DNA of 64,000 nt from an uncultured Candidatus Nemicrothrix sp. (GCA_903867185.1 CAIPQK010000171.1:1-64000), one strand, 5' to 3'; shown: positions 43,821 to 53,082, numbered from the stretch's first letter. Notes: a model not told the origin generated them from the letters alone. Made by a program: numbers and translations.

Positions 43821-44981
43821 ATGACAACTGCTGTCGATCCACTTCTTGCACAAGCGAGTGAACTCACAGGAGGACTCGCCAATTTCGGCGACGACTCATT
43901 TCGCGATGGGCTCGAAGTCTTTCTCGATTCCGGAGCGAATGAGGGTCAACTCACAGAGATTGGCAAGGCTGCGCTCGAAGGAATGGCACTCAGCAATCTG
44001 GTGAACCGACTGAATGTTGTGGAGTGGCACCGCACTCACCCGGAACTCGCGACTTCGCTGATCGACTCCCCGATCTTCCTCATCGGGTTGCCACGAACAG
44101 GAACAACAGCGCTCAGCCATCTCCTCTCTGTCGACCCAGCGAATCGCTCCTTACTCGGTTGGGAAATCAGCCAGTCGGTTCCGCCACCGACCACTGCCAC
44201 CTATCGCACTGATCCACGGTTCGTCGCGGCCATGGAAGCGCCCGACATGCTCGGCATGATCAATCCCGAGTTCAAAGCGATCCACCATGATCCACCCGAC
44301 ATGCCACTCGAATGCGCAACCGTTCTTGGCCAGCACTTCTCAAGTCTCCATCTCTCCACCACGTTCAATCTCCCGTCCTACATGGACTGGATCAGAACTA
44401 ACGATCACACGCAGGCCTACCAGTGGCATCGCACTGTTCTGCAGGTCTTGCAATCGCAATGTCCAGGACAGTGGCAGTTGAAGTCACCGGTGCATCTCAT
44501 CGACCCGTCCGCGATCGCCGCCGTCTATCCCGATGCACGATTCGTTCTGACGCATCGTGATCCAGTGAACGTCATCGCGTCGGTTTGCAGCCTCGTGCGA
44601 TCTCTTGCGGGGACATTTACCAGCGCCGATTGGCAGGACTACATACGCGAGACATGGCCTGAAGTCGTTGGCAGCCTCTTAGACAACCAGAACGCGTTCC
44701 GAGACGCACAGATTGCAGCGGGTAGAGGTGATGCATTCGTTGATATCGCATATAGCGATCTCGTGGGCGACCCCATAACAACAATCGCGTCGCTCTACGA
44801 CCAACTCGGTGAAACGTTCACAGCCGAAGCTGAATCGGCGATGCGCGCTCATAGCGCCGAGCACAAGAAGGATCGTTTCGGATCGCATTCCTATTCGTTA
44901 GAAGAATGGGGACTTGACCGCGATGCATTAACGGAGCGCGTGCAGCCCTACCTCACCCGTTATGCCGAATATCTGGAGTAG
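43821..44981 (+). CDS. Sulfotransferase-family protein
   Basis: 386 residues from ATG 43821 with a GGGGGG-rich upstream site. The 5'-phosphosulfate loop is FLIGLPRTGTTALSHLL near residue 93. The 3'-phosphate-binding region is ARFVLTHRDPVNVIASVCSLVRSL, with the conserved Arg and Ser. These bind PAPS in the cytoplasm. The acceptor may be a hydroxylated lipid, steroid or glycan. It begins a four-gene plus-strand run that continues with amidase, PadR and SDR genes. Confidence 0.88.
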   Translation: MTTAVDPLLAQASELTGGLANFGDDSFRDGLEVFLDSGANEGQLTEIGKAALEGMALSNLVNRLNVVEWHRTHPELATSLIDSPIFLIGLPRTGTTALSHLLSVDPANRSLLGWEISQSVPPPTTATYRTDPRFVAAMEAPDMLGMINPEFKAIHHDPPDMPLECATVLGQHFSSLHLSTTFNLPSYMDWIRTNDHTQAYQWHRTVLQVLQSQCPGQWQLKSPVHLIDPSAIAAVYPDARFVLTHRDPVNVIASVCSLVRSLAGTFTSADWQDYIRETWPEVVGSLLDNQNAFRDAQIAAGRGDAFVDIAYSDLVGDPITTIASLYDQLGETFTAEAESAMRAHSAEHKKDRFGSHSYSLEEWGLDRDALTERVQPYLTRYAEYLE

Positions 44982-44983
44982 CT

Positions 44984-46429
44984 ATGTCTGAGTACGAACG
45001 ACTTCTTGATGAGAACGACACAGTTGGCCTTGCTTCGCTCGTAGCAGCAGGTGAAGTGAGCAGTGTTGAGCTGGTTGAAGCATCGATCTCGAGAATCGAA
45101 GAACGTAACCCCACCCTCAATGCTGTCGTTGCGAAGCGGTATGAAGAGGCGCTCGCAGAAGCAGCCCGTGTCACATCAACTTCACCCATTGCTGGTGTTC
45201 CATTCCTCGTCAAGGACCTCAACTGCGATGTCGCTGGGCTTCCATCAACAAAGGGAAGTCGGTTATTCGCAGACGTCATTGCTACGAACGACAGCGAGCT
45301 GACAAAACGCTTCAAAGCTGCCGGACTTCTCATTCTTGGAAACACGAATACACCCGAAATGGGCAAAGCACCCGTCACCGAATCGGTGTTATTCGGTCCA
45401 GCCCACAACCCTTGGCGCACTTCGCATTCCACCGGCGGCTCATCGGGCGGTTCATCCGCAGCCGTTATTGGCGGCATGGTTACTGCCGGACACGCGAACG
45501 ATGGCGGTGGATCCATCCGAATTCCTGCATCGGAGTGCGGCTTGTTCGGGCTGAAACCCAGTCGGGGTCGTACGCCAACTTGGCCCGCCGCCGCAGCATT
45601 CTCCTACCCAATGGGCATTGGACATGCCGTCACCCGAACAGTCCGGGATAGTGCGGCCATCCTCGATGCGATCTCAGGAGCACTCGCAGGCGACCCCTAC
45701 CCGTCGGCGCCTGCGCCGGCGGCTGGATCATTCCTTGCTGCCCTCGAACAGGAAGCTCCGACCCTCCGCATCGGCTTCAGCACAATCTCGCCAAACGGAA
45801 ACGAGATCCATCCCGCAGCGGTCGAAGCAATCTTGCGGACCGCTCGAATGCTTGAATCGCTGGGACACGAAGTCACCGAAAGTTCGCCGACTTGGGACTA
45901 CGCGATGCCCGCGAATTCTCTCGCAATGGTCATGGGTGCCGCGGGAGCAAAAACTGTTGAAGACCGACTCGCTGAACTTGGCCGCGAGATCCGGGACGAC
46001 GACATCGAACCGTTTACGCGTTTCCTCCACGACCGAATGCTCGCAATAAGCCCACTCCGTCTTGTTGAAGCACTCCAGCAAATCGAAATTGTCAGTCGCG
46101 ATATTGCTCGTTTTTACGACACACACGACGTTTGGCTTACGGCGACGCTTCCCGTTCCCGTTCCCGAACTCGGCGTGATTGATACAACCAATGTCGATTC
46201 AGTGTTCGCCCACGCTGGTCGATTCGCTGAGCTCACTGCAGTATTCAACGTCACCGGCCAGCCGGCTGCATCAATCCCGGCCGGATTCGACCCCAACGGT
46301 CTTCCCGTTGGTGTGCAAATCGTTGGCCGACATTCCTCTGAAGAGATACTCCTGCAACTCGCCGCTCAGATCGAGCGAGAGTCACCATGGCCGACGATCG
46401 CTCCGTGGCCGCCGCCGAGCGAACGATAA
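44984..46429 (+). CDS. Amidase (amidase signature family)
   Basis: 481 residues from ATG 44984, two bases after the sulfotransferase stop. The Ser-Ser-Lys triad is visible: Lys in PFLVKDLNCDVAG, and the Gly/Ser-rich core HSTGGSSGGSSAAVIGG with the cis-Ser and, later in the signature, GGSIRIPASECGLFGLKPSRG with the nucleophile. It hydrolyses a carboxamide. No GatA-type neighbours (GatB, GatC) are present, so it is a catabolic amidase, not the tRNA amidotransferase. Confidence 0.92.
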   Translation: MSEYERLLDENDTVGLASLVAAGEVSSVELVEASISRIEERNPTLNAVVAKRYEEALAEAARVTSTSPIAGVPFLVKDLNCDVAGLPSTKGSRLFADVIATNDSELTKRFKAAGLLILGNTNTPEMGKAPVTESVLFGPAHNPWRTSHSTGGSSGGSSAAVIGGMVTAGHANDGGGSIRIPASECGLFGLKPSRGRTPTWPAAAAFSYPMGIGHAVTRTVRDSAAILDAISGALAGDPYPSAPAPAAGSFLAALEQEAPTLRIGFSTISPNGNEIHPAAVEAILRTARMLESLGHEVTESSPTWDYAMPANSLAMVMGAAGAKTVEDRLAELGREIRDDDIEPFTRFLHDRMLAISPLRLVEALQQIEIVSRDIARFYDTHDVWLTATLPVPVPELGVIDTTNVDSVFAHAGRFAELTAVFNVTGQPAASIPAGFDPNGLPVGVQIVGRHSSEEILLQLAAQIERESPWPTIAPWPPPSER

Positions 46430-46477
46430 TCATTCCGCGGAAGCCAAATTCATCATTCTCGTGATAGAACCGGAGTC

Positions 46478-47074
46478 ATGTCCGGGGGGAATGCTGATCT
46501 AAAAACTGCCGACCTTGTCCTTCCAAAGATTCCTGCGACGGCGTGGGCGGTGCTTGGAATCCTCAGTTTTGGCCGTGAACTCACCGGCTACGACATCAAA
46601 AATTGGTCCGATGCAATCCTCCATTTCTTTTACTGGAGTCCCGCAACGAGCCAGATTTACACCGAACTTCGCCGTCTCGAAGCGCTTGGACTCGTCACCA
46701 GTCGAACGATTGCTCGCGACGACGTTCGCGAAAAAACCGTTTACGCAATCACCGAAAATGGGGTGGCTGCCCTTCAGAATTGGCAGGCAGACGTCAACGC
46801 CGAAGCCCCCGTCCTCAAGCATGGAGTGCTCCTGCGGGTCTGGCTCGGCCATCTCGCTCAGCCCGACCGACTCCGCGAACAAATACTCGATCACCGGTTA
46901 CGTCTCGTCGAGGAGTTAGACGCAGCCAAAGACTCCAGCACCCAAGCCGACGCCCAGCCAGACTGGGCCTACCCGGCACTTGTCGCATCGTGGGCAGTTC
47001 GGCGTATCGAAAGTGAAATCGAACTCACTGATGCAATGCTCGTCGACCTTGATCGACTCGCCCAACAACGCTGA
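46478..47074 (+). CDS. PadR-family transcriptional regulator
   Basis: 198 residues. An N-terminal winged helix (WAVLGILSFGRELTGYDIKNW, then SQIYTELRRLEALGLV) and a C-terminal helical dimerisation domain (VLLRVWLGHLAQPDRLREQI) fit PadR. Such repressors usually control a nearby operon in response to a small ligand. It sits between the amidase gene (49 bases before) and the SDR gene (22 bases after), so it probably regulates this cluster. Confidence 0.9.
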   Translation: MSGGNADLKTADLVLPKIPATAWAVLGILSFGRELTGYDIKNWSDAILHFFYWSPATSQIYTELRRLEALGLVTSRTIARDDVREKTVYAITENGVAALQNWQADVNAEAPVLKHGVLLRVWLGHLAQPDRLREQILDHRLRLVEELDAAKDSSTQADAQPDWAYPALVASWAVRRIESEIELTDAMLVDLDRLAQQR

Positions 47075-47096
47075 CTCTCCACAACAAAGGAACATC

Positions 47097-47849
47097 ATGA
47101 GCCCTACCTCTGCAGTCATCGTTACCGGCGGCGCGTCAGGAATTGGCCGAGCATCAGCGGAAGCCGTCGCCGCACAAGGCCGAGCTGTCGCGGTCTGGGA
47201 TCTCAACGCAGACGGCGCGCTCGCAGCCGCGCAGGAGATCGCGAATGCTTATCGTGTTACTACCTTCGGGCTCGGCATCGACGTCACGAAAACGAGTGAA
47301 CTCACCGGCGCGGTCGATGCGAGTCGCAACGTTGTCGGACCAATCGGTGGCCTCGTCCATGCCGCCGGCACTGTTCGGAGCCAGAGCATCGGCGACCTCG
47401 ACGATGAGGGCTGGGATTTCGTCCTCAATGTCAATCTTCGAGCCTTCCCCATGCTCGTACAGGCAATGCATGCAGACCTTGTCGCCGCCGAGGGCGCAGC
47501 CGTCGTCGGGATTGCGTCCATTGAGGGTTGGGTCGGCAACGCCGCAATCCCCGCCTATTGCGCGTCGAAAGCAGGCATGCTTGGCGCTGTCCGATCGATG
47601 GCTGATCGGCTTGGCCCCGACGGCATCCGCGTCAACGCGATCTGCCCAGGCTTTATCGAAACCGCAATGTTGGGACTCACCCTGGAGATGCCTGGAGTTC
47701 GCCAGCGTTTCGAAGAAAGTTCCGTACTGAAGCGAATCGGTCAGCCATCTGAAATTGGCGAACCGGCGGCATTCCTTCTCAGCGATAAAGCATCGTTTAT
47801 CACCGGACAATCCATCATTGTCGATGGCGGCGTGCTCGCTACTGCGTAG
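47097..47849 (+). CDS. Short-chain dehydrogenase/reductase
   Basis: 250 residues from ATG 47097 with AAAGGA upstream. The Rossmann motif is TGGASGIGRAS. The catalytic Ser is in GIASIEGWVG, and Tyr and Lys are in AYCASKAGM, all intact. It lies directly behind the PadR gene and is likely one of its targets. The gene converges with the GT-C-type membrane protein gene after 12 bases. The substrate is unknown. Confidence 0.9.
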   Translation: MSPTSAVIVTGGASGIGRASAEAVAAQGRAVAVWDLNADGALAAAQEIANAYRVTTFGLGIDVTKTSELTGAVDASRNVVGPIGGLVHAAGTVRSQSIGDLDDEGWDFVLNVNLRAFPMLVQAMHADLVAAEGAAVVGIASIEGWVGNAAIPAYCASKAGMLGAVRSMADRLGPDGIRVNAICPGFIETAMLGLTLEMPGVRQRFEESSVLKRIGQPSEIGEPAAFLLSDKASFITGQSIIVDGGVLATA

Positions 47850-47861
47850 TTCAGCGCAGAA

Positions 47862-49406
47862 TCAAAGCGGACAGACTGCGACATCGCGGCGCCACACGCT
47901 CAAGCCGTCGACAACTCGGTCGACGTTGTAGCAACGGTCAAGCCATTCCCCGACAGGAAACGACTGAGGCCCGTACATTGCCCAGTCCGTATCGGGACGG
48001 GCTGCATCGATAACGACGACAGGCGGATGCGCAGCGACGTCTTCGAAGAACATGTTCCAACGAGTTCGGAATGGTTCTGCACCTATCACGCTCTCGCTAA
48101 GCGGATGATCTCGACTGGCCCAATTCCCGGTGAGATAGCCATCGTGTAAAAAAATGCCCGTCGGGAGTCGATCAGCGGCGACGTAAACGTCGGGAAGCGC
48201 TCCCCAAACCAGGATTCGTTGATCGGCATCAGTCGTGCTCTGCACATATCGACCAAGTGCAGTGAAGTTCGTGAGGTCGGGACGATGGATCACTGCCAAC
48301 GCCACCATCACAACAAGAAGTCCAACCGTTATCGCAGTCAGTGTTTGCCAAACACGCCGTCCGGCGATGACAAGCGCGCAACCCGTGAGAACAGCTAATG
48401 GCGGGACCACCTGTTGGTAGTAATGGCCAAAGAATCGCAAACCGATTGGAATGACCAGTGCCGAAACGACAAGCCATACGAGCACTGTCGGATCTGCACG
48501 GAAGCGTCGCGCAACTGCGGCCCACACCCCATAGAACAGCGGAAGATGTAAGACAACAAAAGAAAGTGTGAGAGCAGCTCCAATCGCTGTCGCCCTACCG
48601 ATTGAAACTCCACCGCTGATGTAGTCGCTGTTGTCGGTCCAGACCCATCGGATCATTGTTGAACGGCCGAAGAACACAAAGATCGGAAGCGCAGCTGCTA
48701 CAGCTCCAAACGCTGTCGCGCCAATCGTCAGACTCTTATCATTCGCCCGACGCACCGCCTCAAAAAGCACCACGATGCCGACCACGATGTATGGCTGTTT
48801 GCAATTGGCAGCGAGAACAACACATGAGCCGGCGAGCGCGAACCAAAGCGCAGGGGTTCGCTTCGACTCTCGAGCCACAACAACACAAAGGACGGCAGCT
48901 GAAGCGGGCAAGAGCCCCCACAATTCGAAATTTGCTGCCTGCGCATCCGGCGGCAAGAACAACGCCGTTCCGATAATGGCCAAGACCCCGGCGAATAGCG
49001 CGGCACGACGAGACGTCGAGAGTCGTCGAACAAGTTCAGCGACAACCACACCATTAAGGAAGATCAACAACGCCAGAACAATCCGAACGGCGCGCATGTC
49101 GACGCTCCATTCGCGAATGAGCGAATACATCACCGGGGCCACCGGGGGTTTGCGGTCAATAACGTCGACATAGAGCCGACCGCCATTGCGGAGTACGTCA
49201 CCGGTGACAGCCAGATACGACTCGTCGCGGTCAAACATTCCGTTAGAGAGAATTCCAGGTGCACGCGAAACAACGGTTGCTAGGCCGAGGACACTCACCA
49301 TCCACGCGCCCCACGACATACGCGAGCGAACAGGCTCAATGGCCTCGCTACATCGACGAGCGACCTTCGCCCATCGCTGCTTGGTCAGATCGACTGTGGT
49401 GGTCAC
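47862..49406 (-). CDS. GT-C/PMT-like glycosyltransferase, integral membrane
   Basis: 514 residues from GTG 49406 with AGGAG seven bases upstream; an 85-codon extension runs over the divergent gene and is rejected. About ten helices are present. The first external loop is NGMFDRDESYLAVTGDVLRNGGRLYVDVIDRKPP, whose acidic DRDE is placed like the catalytic residues of PMT/ArnT-type GT-C enzymes, and the DxxDRKPP segment is frequent in the family. It would use a polyprenyl-linked sugar outside the membrane. It is divergent from the SnoaL-like gene. Confidence 0.82.
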   Translation of the reverse strand: MTTTVDLTKQRWAKVARRCSEAIEPVRSRMSWGAWMVSVLGLATVVSRAPGILSNGMFDRDESYLAVTGDVLRNGGRLYVDVIDRKPPVAPVMYSLIREWSVDMRAVRIVLALLIFLNGVVVAELVRRLSTSRRAALFAGVLAIIGTALFLPPDAQAANFELWGLLPASAAVLCVVVARESKRTPALWFALAGSCVVLAANCKQPYIVVGIVVLFEAVRRANDKSLTIGATAFGAVAAALPIFVFFGRSTMIRWVWTDNSDYISGGVSIGRATAIGAALTLSFVVLHLPLFYGVWAAVARRFRADPTVLVWLVVSALVIPIGLRFFGHYYQQVVPPLAVLTGCALVIAGRRVWQTLTAITVGLLVVMVALAVIHRPDLTNFTALGRYVQSTTDADQRILVWGALPDVYVAADRLPTGIFLHDGYLTGNWASRDHPLSESVIGAEPFRTRWNMFFEDVAAHPPVVVIDAARPDTDWAMYGPQSFPVGEWLDRCYNVDRVVDGLSVWRRDVAVCPL

Positions 49407-49420
49407 TGAGGTCTCCTGCA

Positions 49421-49436
49421 CCGACCCGAGGGTCGG
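49421..49436. promoter_or_regulatory. Compact palindrome in the divergent promoter region
   Basis: CCGACCC and GGGTCGG form a perfect 7-bp inverted repeat with a two-base spacer, four bases from the AGGAG of the GT-C gene and 66 bases before the SnoaL-like start. It could be an operator, or a hairpin near the ribosome site of the membrane protein gene. Confidence 0.4.
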
Positions 49437-49502
49437 GCCATGGACCGCCCTGGACGCCGAGAGGTCGCCCAAGATGATGACAGACACGTAGCCTCGGCGG
49501 GA

Positions 49503-50045
49503 ATGAGCCTTGCACCCATCAACCCAGGAACTCCAGACCCTGCATCGCTTGCCGATCGCCAGGCAATCAGCGATGTCCTCCTCGCCTATTGCCGGGGCAT
49601 TGATCGCTTGGACCGTGAACTCGTCGCCAGTTGCTTCCACAGCGATGCCACCGACACCCACGGATCATTTCAAGGAACAATCGGCGAATTCATCGACTGG
49701 GCCTTCGGCCTTTTAACCAAGTACGACGCCACGATGCATATGGTCGCCAACCACCTCGCAACCATCCACGGCGATGCTGCCGTCGCCGAAACCTACGGAA
49801 TTGCCTACCACCGCTCTTCTGAGCCTGACCCGCGCCGTAATCTCACCGTTGGCTTCCGCTATCTCGACCGACTCGAACGACGAGAAAACGGGCCGTGGCG
49901 AATCGCTCGGCGCATCGCGACCACAGAATGGGTCAACGCCCCCGGTGCCGGTTCTGAGTGGCCGATTCCGGCAGACTCCGCTGTAGGAAAACGCGATCAC
50001 ACCGATCCGCTCTATCAGTTGCTAGAAGATCTCACGAACGATTAG
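49503..50045 (+). CDS. SnoaL/NTF2-like protein
   Basis: 180 residues from ATG 49503. The cone-shaped NTF2 fold is suggested by DRQAISDVLLAYCRGIDRLDRELVASCFHSDATDTHGSF near residues 18-55 and the later AVAETYGIAYHR and GFRYLDRLERRENGPWRIARR. Relatives include steroid isomerases, dehydratases and the small subunits of ring hydroxylases. It lies 45 bases before the zinc alcohol dehydrogenase gene, probably in the same transcript. Confidence 0.85.
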   Translation: MSLAPINPGTPDPASLADRQAISDVLLAYCRGIDRLDRELVASCFHSDATDTHGSFQGTIGEFIDWAFGLLTKYDATMHMVANHLATIHGDAAVAETYGIAYHRSSEPDPRRNLTVGFRYLDRLERRENGPWRIARRIATTEWVNAPGAGSEWPIPADSAVGKRDHTDPLYQLLEDLTND

Positions 50046-50090
50046 TCACAATGCGATGGCTCCAGCCCATCGCACACCCCAGGGAGAACC

Positions 50091-51026
50091 ATGCGCGCAG
50101 TTCGTTGTCCAGAAGGAATACCAACCGTTGTCGATGTTCCTGAGCCGACAGGCGACGGAGTACTTGTCACGGTGGCGTCGGCCGGAATTTGTGGTTCCGA
50201 CCTTCACCTCTTGAGTTTCAGTCTTCCTGCCACGTTTGGACACGAGTTCGCCGGCACGCTCGCCGACGGCACCCCTGTAGCGGTTGAACCGATTGATCCC
50301 TGCCACGTGTGCGATGCCTGCATCGACGGCAACACGCAACTCTGCGTCCGCGGACCATCGATGGCGTTCGGAGTTGGACGCGATGGAGGCATGGCCGAGA
50401 AGGTTCTCGTGCCCACGTCATCGATTGCACGACTTCCGGTCGGAGTCGAAGCATCGAATGGCTGCCTGGTGGAACCTCTTGCGGTTGCCGTCCATGGTGT
50501 CCGACGCGGAAACATTCGTGGCAGCCACCGCGTCGCCGTCATTGGTGGCGGAACAATCGGACAAACCGCACTCGTCGTTGCTCAGCAAACAGGCGCAAAG
50601 GTCGACCTCTCCGCTCGCCATGAACGTCAGATCGAAGCCGCCACTCGCCTTGGGGCTGGTTCTCTCGACGGAAACGGCTACGACGTCGTCATCGAAGCGG
50701 CAGGGACTGCATCGGCACTCGCAGAGGCCGCTGACCGCTGCCGGCCCGGCGGAACCATCGTTTTGTTGGGCAGTTACTGGGACGGAACCGTCGAGATGCC
50801 AGGCATGGCCATCGGCATGAAAGAGCTCACGCTTGTTCCTGCTGTCATGTACGGCCGCAGCGGGCCTTCACGCGATGTCGACGTGGCCGCCACGATCCTT
50901 GCCCAGCGGCCCGAGATATCCGACATCATCGTCACGCATCGATTCCCACTCGATGCAGCAGCAGAAGCATTTGCGGTTGCTGCCGATCGATCGGCTGGCG
51001 CCATCAAGGTTGTCCTCGAACCCTGA
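50091..51026 (+). CDS. Zinc-dependent alcohol dehydrogenase family (MDR)
   Basis: 311 residues from ATG 50091 with AGGGAG upstream. The catalytic zinc site has Cys in AGICGSDLH and His-Glu in FGHEFAG. The structural zinc site has four cysteines, C-x2-C-x2-C-x7-C, in CHVCDACIDGNTQLC. The NAD site is AVIGGGTIGQTALVVAQQTGA. The protein is about 30 residues shorter than the usual 340 but has both zinc sites. It oxidises a secondary or polyol-type alcohol; the substrate is unknown. Confidence 0.91.
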   Translation: MRAVRCPEGIPTVVDVPEPTGDGVLVTVASAGICGSDLHLLSFSLPATFGHEFAGTLADGTPVAVEPIDPCHVCDACIDGNTQLCVRGPSMAFGVGRDGGMAEKVLVPTSSIARLPVGVEASNGCLVEPLAVAVHGVRRGNIRGSHRVAVIGGGTIGQTALVVAQQTGAKVDLSARHERQIEAATRLGAGSLDGNGYDVVIEAAGTASALAEAADRCRPGGTIVLLGSYWDGTVEMPGMAIGMKELTLVPAVMYGRSGPSRDVDVAATILAQRPEISDIIVTHRFPLDAAAEAFAVAADRSAGAIKVVLEP

Positions 51027-51041
51027 TCACACAGGTCGTCG

Positions 51042-51293
51042 TTACTTATTTGCCTCGCGTACGACGGCCATTAATTCAGTGATGGACGGATTCACGAGAA
51101 TCTCATCGCCAACCAACACGCTCGGAACGGTTTCGCTTCCGATGCGTTGATTCAAAAGCGCGCGCGCTTCATCGTCTTCCCAGATGTTGCGCAATTCAAC
51201 TTCGAGCCCGTGTTGTTCGATGCCCGAAAACAACATGCGACAAAACGGGCAATGGGGTCGCCAGAGAACAACCGGAATGATCGGGTCGGCCAT
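51042..51293 (-). CDS. Mycoredoxin/glutaredoxin-like thiol oxidoreductase
   Basis: 83 residues from ATG 51293. The redox site is WRPHCPFCRML with Cys15 and Cys18, and TVPSVLVGD supplies the cis-Pro. The length and the CPxC site fit mycoredoxins, which reduce mycothiol-mixed disulfides. It lies seven bases downstream of the Rv2466c-like gene on the same strand, which points to a mycothiol-dependent system. Confidence 0.88.
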   Translation of the reverse strand: MADPIIPVVLWRPHCPFCRMLFSGIEQHGLEVELRNIWEDDEARALLNQRIGSETVPSVLVGDEILVNPSITELMAVVREANK

Positions 51294-51300
51294 GGAGAAC

Positions 51301-51957
51301 TCAGTCGAACGAAAGTGGATCGCGCAGCGAACGCTTGAGTTCAGCGAAACCTGGCGTGCGCGCAAGGGTCTGCACCGCGTCCCAGAGTTCAACCGCAGCA
51401 GCGCCGCGAGGAATCGAAGAAATCACGGGACCGAACAACGAGGCTTCGCGATCGGTGCCTGGAGCAAACGTAAGGATCGGCGTTCCGACGTCACGACCAG
51501 TGCGGCTGAGTGAGAGTTCGGTTTCTTCGCGAAGAAGCACATCCCACGACTCGTCATCAGCGGCAGCAGCCAGTGACGCATTAAGCCCAGCAGCAGCGAC
51601 AACCTCGGCAACGAGATTCTCAGGGATTGGCTCGCCACCGAACACGGCCACAGAAACGCCGTCGTGATGCATGCGTTCACCGGCAGCGGTGTAGAGCGCA
51701 GCCACTGCGTCATTGCCACCCTCAGCACGTGCCGCTGCAGCTACACGCAGCAGACGGCGTCCAAGCCCATGCAACGACGGATAGGCCGGCGGAAACTTTG
51801 AGTAATCAGTGTCTTCGTTGACGATCGCCAATGCGATGAACTTCCATTCGATCGAAACGTCACGTTGTTGCGCGACCTCAACCACCCAACGGCTGGTGAC
51901 CCAGGCAAATGGGCAGATGGGATCGAAAAAGAATTCAAGATCAGAAGAAGAAGCCAT
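51301..51957 (-). CDS. DsbA-like oxidoreductase, Rv2466c family, single-Cys active site
   Basis: 218 residues from ATG 51957. The thioredoxin-fold start LEFFFDPICPFAWVTSRWVVEVA closely follows mycobacterial Rv2466c, a mycothiol-dependent reductase with CPWC. Here the site is C15-P-F-A18, so the second cysteine is replaced by Ala. DVGTPILTFAPG (cis-Pro) and the end GFAELKRSLRDPLSFD also match the family. A one-Cys site would work by a monothiol mechanism with mycothiol or mycoredoxin, whose likely gene is next door. Confidence 0.87.
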   Translation of the reverse strand: MASSSDLEFFFDPICPFAWVTSRWVVEVAQQRDVSIEWKFIALAIVNEDTDYSKFPPAYPSLHGLGRRLLRVAAAARAEGGNDAVAALYTAAGERMHHDGVSVAVFGGEPIPENLVAEVVAAAGLNASLAAAADDESWDVLLREETELSLSRTGRDVGTPILTFAPGTDREASLFGPVISSIPRGAAAVELWDAVQTLARTPGFAELKRSLRDPLSFD

Positions 51958-52003
51958 AACGACACGATAGGTCGGCATTCGCTCTTCCGTCAGACCAATA
52001 GTT

Positions 52004-52348
52004 TTAGAATGCTGACTCGATCACAGTCACTTCCCTGCCAACCACACAGGCCACGTCGAAGCGCAGTGAGCCAGCAACCACGCCACAGGCGTTGAGCCAC
52101 ATCAGTGACAGCTTTCGTAATCGTGCTTGTTTCGCCGGTGTCACCGCTGCAGCGGGTGAACCGTAAGCGTCGCTTGAACGAGTCTTGACCTCACAGAACA
52201 CCACCAACCGATCACGTACGAGCACGAGGTCTATTTCACCCTCTCGGCAACGCCAGTTGCGATCGACAACGACATAGCCGCGTTGCTCGTACCACCGTGC
52301 GGTCAAGTTTTCGCCGTGGGACCCGAGAGCCCGACGACCGGCGGTCAA
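52004..52348 (-). CDS. UPF0102 (YraN) family protein
   Basis: About 114 residues, taking TTG 52348 as start since the conserved RRALGSHGENLTARWYEQRGY begins four codons later; earlier in-frame codons lie inside the DUF2469 gene. CREGEIDLVLVRDRLVVFCEVKTR is the nuclease-like E-x-D..E-x-K core of the family, which is related to restriction-type endonucleases. Its cellular role is not established. Its place behind DUF2469, rplS and trmD is the standard actinobacterial order. Confidence 0.85.
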   Translation of the reverse strand: MTAGRRALGSHGENLTARWYEQRGYVVVDRNWRCREGEIDLVLVRDRLVVFCEVKTRSSDAYGSPAAAVTPAKQARLRKLSLMWLNACGVVAGSLRFDVACVVGREVTVIESAF

Positions 52349-52361
52349 CCGAGTTGGACCT

Positions 52362-52664
52362 TCACGGGAGTCGCAGCTCTTCGCGTGGCAACTCTTCGAT
52401 ATTGACGTCTTTGAATGTGACCACTCGGACGTGAGAAACGAATCGGTTCTGTCTGTACATATCCCAAACCCACGCGTCACGAAGTTCGATCTCAACCCGA
52501 GAGCGACCGTTTTCATTCACAACGCTCTGATTGACCTCGTTCGCCAAGTAGAACCGTCGCTCAGTTTCAACAACGAACCGGAACATGGGACAGACATCTT
52601 TGTACTCGCGGTAAAGCTGCAATTCGACGTCGGACTCGTACTCTTCGAGATCCTCAGCACTCAT
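52362..52664 (-). CDS. DUF2469 family protein
   Basis: 100 residues from ATG 52664. MSAEDLEEYESDVELQLYREYKDV followed by FRFVVETERRFYLANEV is the conserved actinobacterial DUF2469 start; the rest is acidic and basic beta-rich sequence ending in VNIEELPREELRLP. No function is established. It lies 73 bases behind rplS and 13 before the UPF0102 start. Confidence 0.9.
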   Translation of the reverse strand: MSAEDLEEYESDVELQLYREYKDVCPMFRFVVETERRFYLANEVNQSVVNENGRSRVEIELRDAWVWDMYRQNRFVSHVRVVTFKDVNIEELPREELRLP

Positions 52665-52737
52665 GAGCAACTCCCACCGAAAGAAATGCGACCAGCGTTG
52701 GTCACGGCTGACCAGTGGCCAGCGCGAGGCGCGACAC

Positions 52738-53082
52738 TCAGTCGCGCTTCTCCTTGATCTTGGCAGCCTTGCCGACACGATCACGCAAGTAATAGAGCTT
52801 GGCTCGACGAACATCGCCTCGGCTCACAACTTCGATCTTGGCCACGATTGGGGAATGAATCGGGAAGGTGCGCTCGACGCCAACGCCGAAACTCACCTTG
52901 CGGACGGTGAAGGTCTCTTGAAGCCCACCGCCCTGACGGCGGATAACTGCGCCCTGAAAGAGCTGCACGCGCTCGCGGGTTCCTTCGACCACTCGGACGT
53001 GGACTTTGAGCGTGTCGCCGGGGCCGAACTGAGGCACGTCGTCGCGGAGGCTCTGGGCGTCGATGAGGTCGATGGCGTTCAT
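52738..53082 (-). CDS. rplS: 50S ribosomal protein L19
   Basis: 114 residues, the usual length. [37 protein letters not shown] and the later [21 protein letters not shown] identify L19, located at the 30S-50S interface. It begins at ATG 53082. A short hairpin lies just upstream (53104-53119). Confidence 0.97.
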   Translation of the reverse strand: MNAIDLIDAQSLRDDVPQFGPGDTLKVHVRVVEGTRERVQLFQGAVIRRQGGGLQETFTVRKVSFGVGVERTFPIHSPIVAKIEVVSRGDVRRAKLYYLRDRVGKAAKIKEKRD

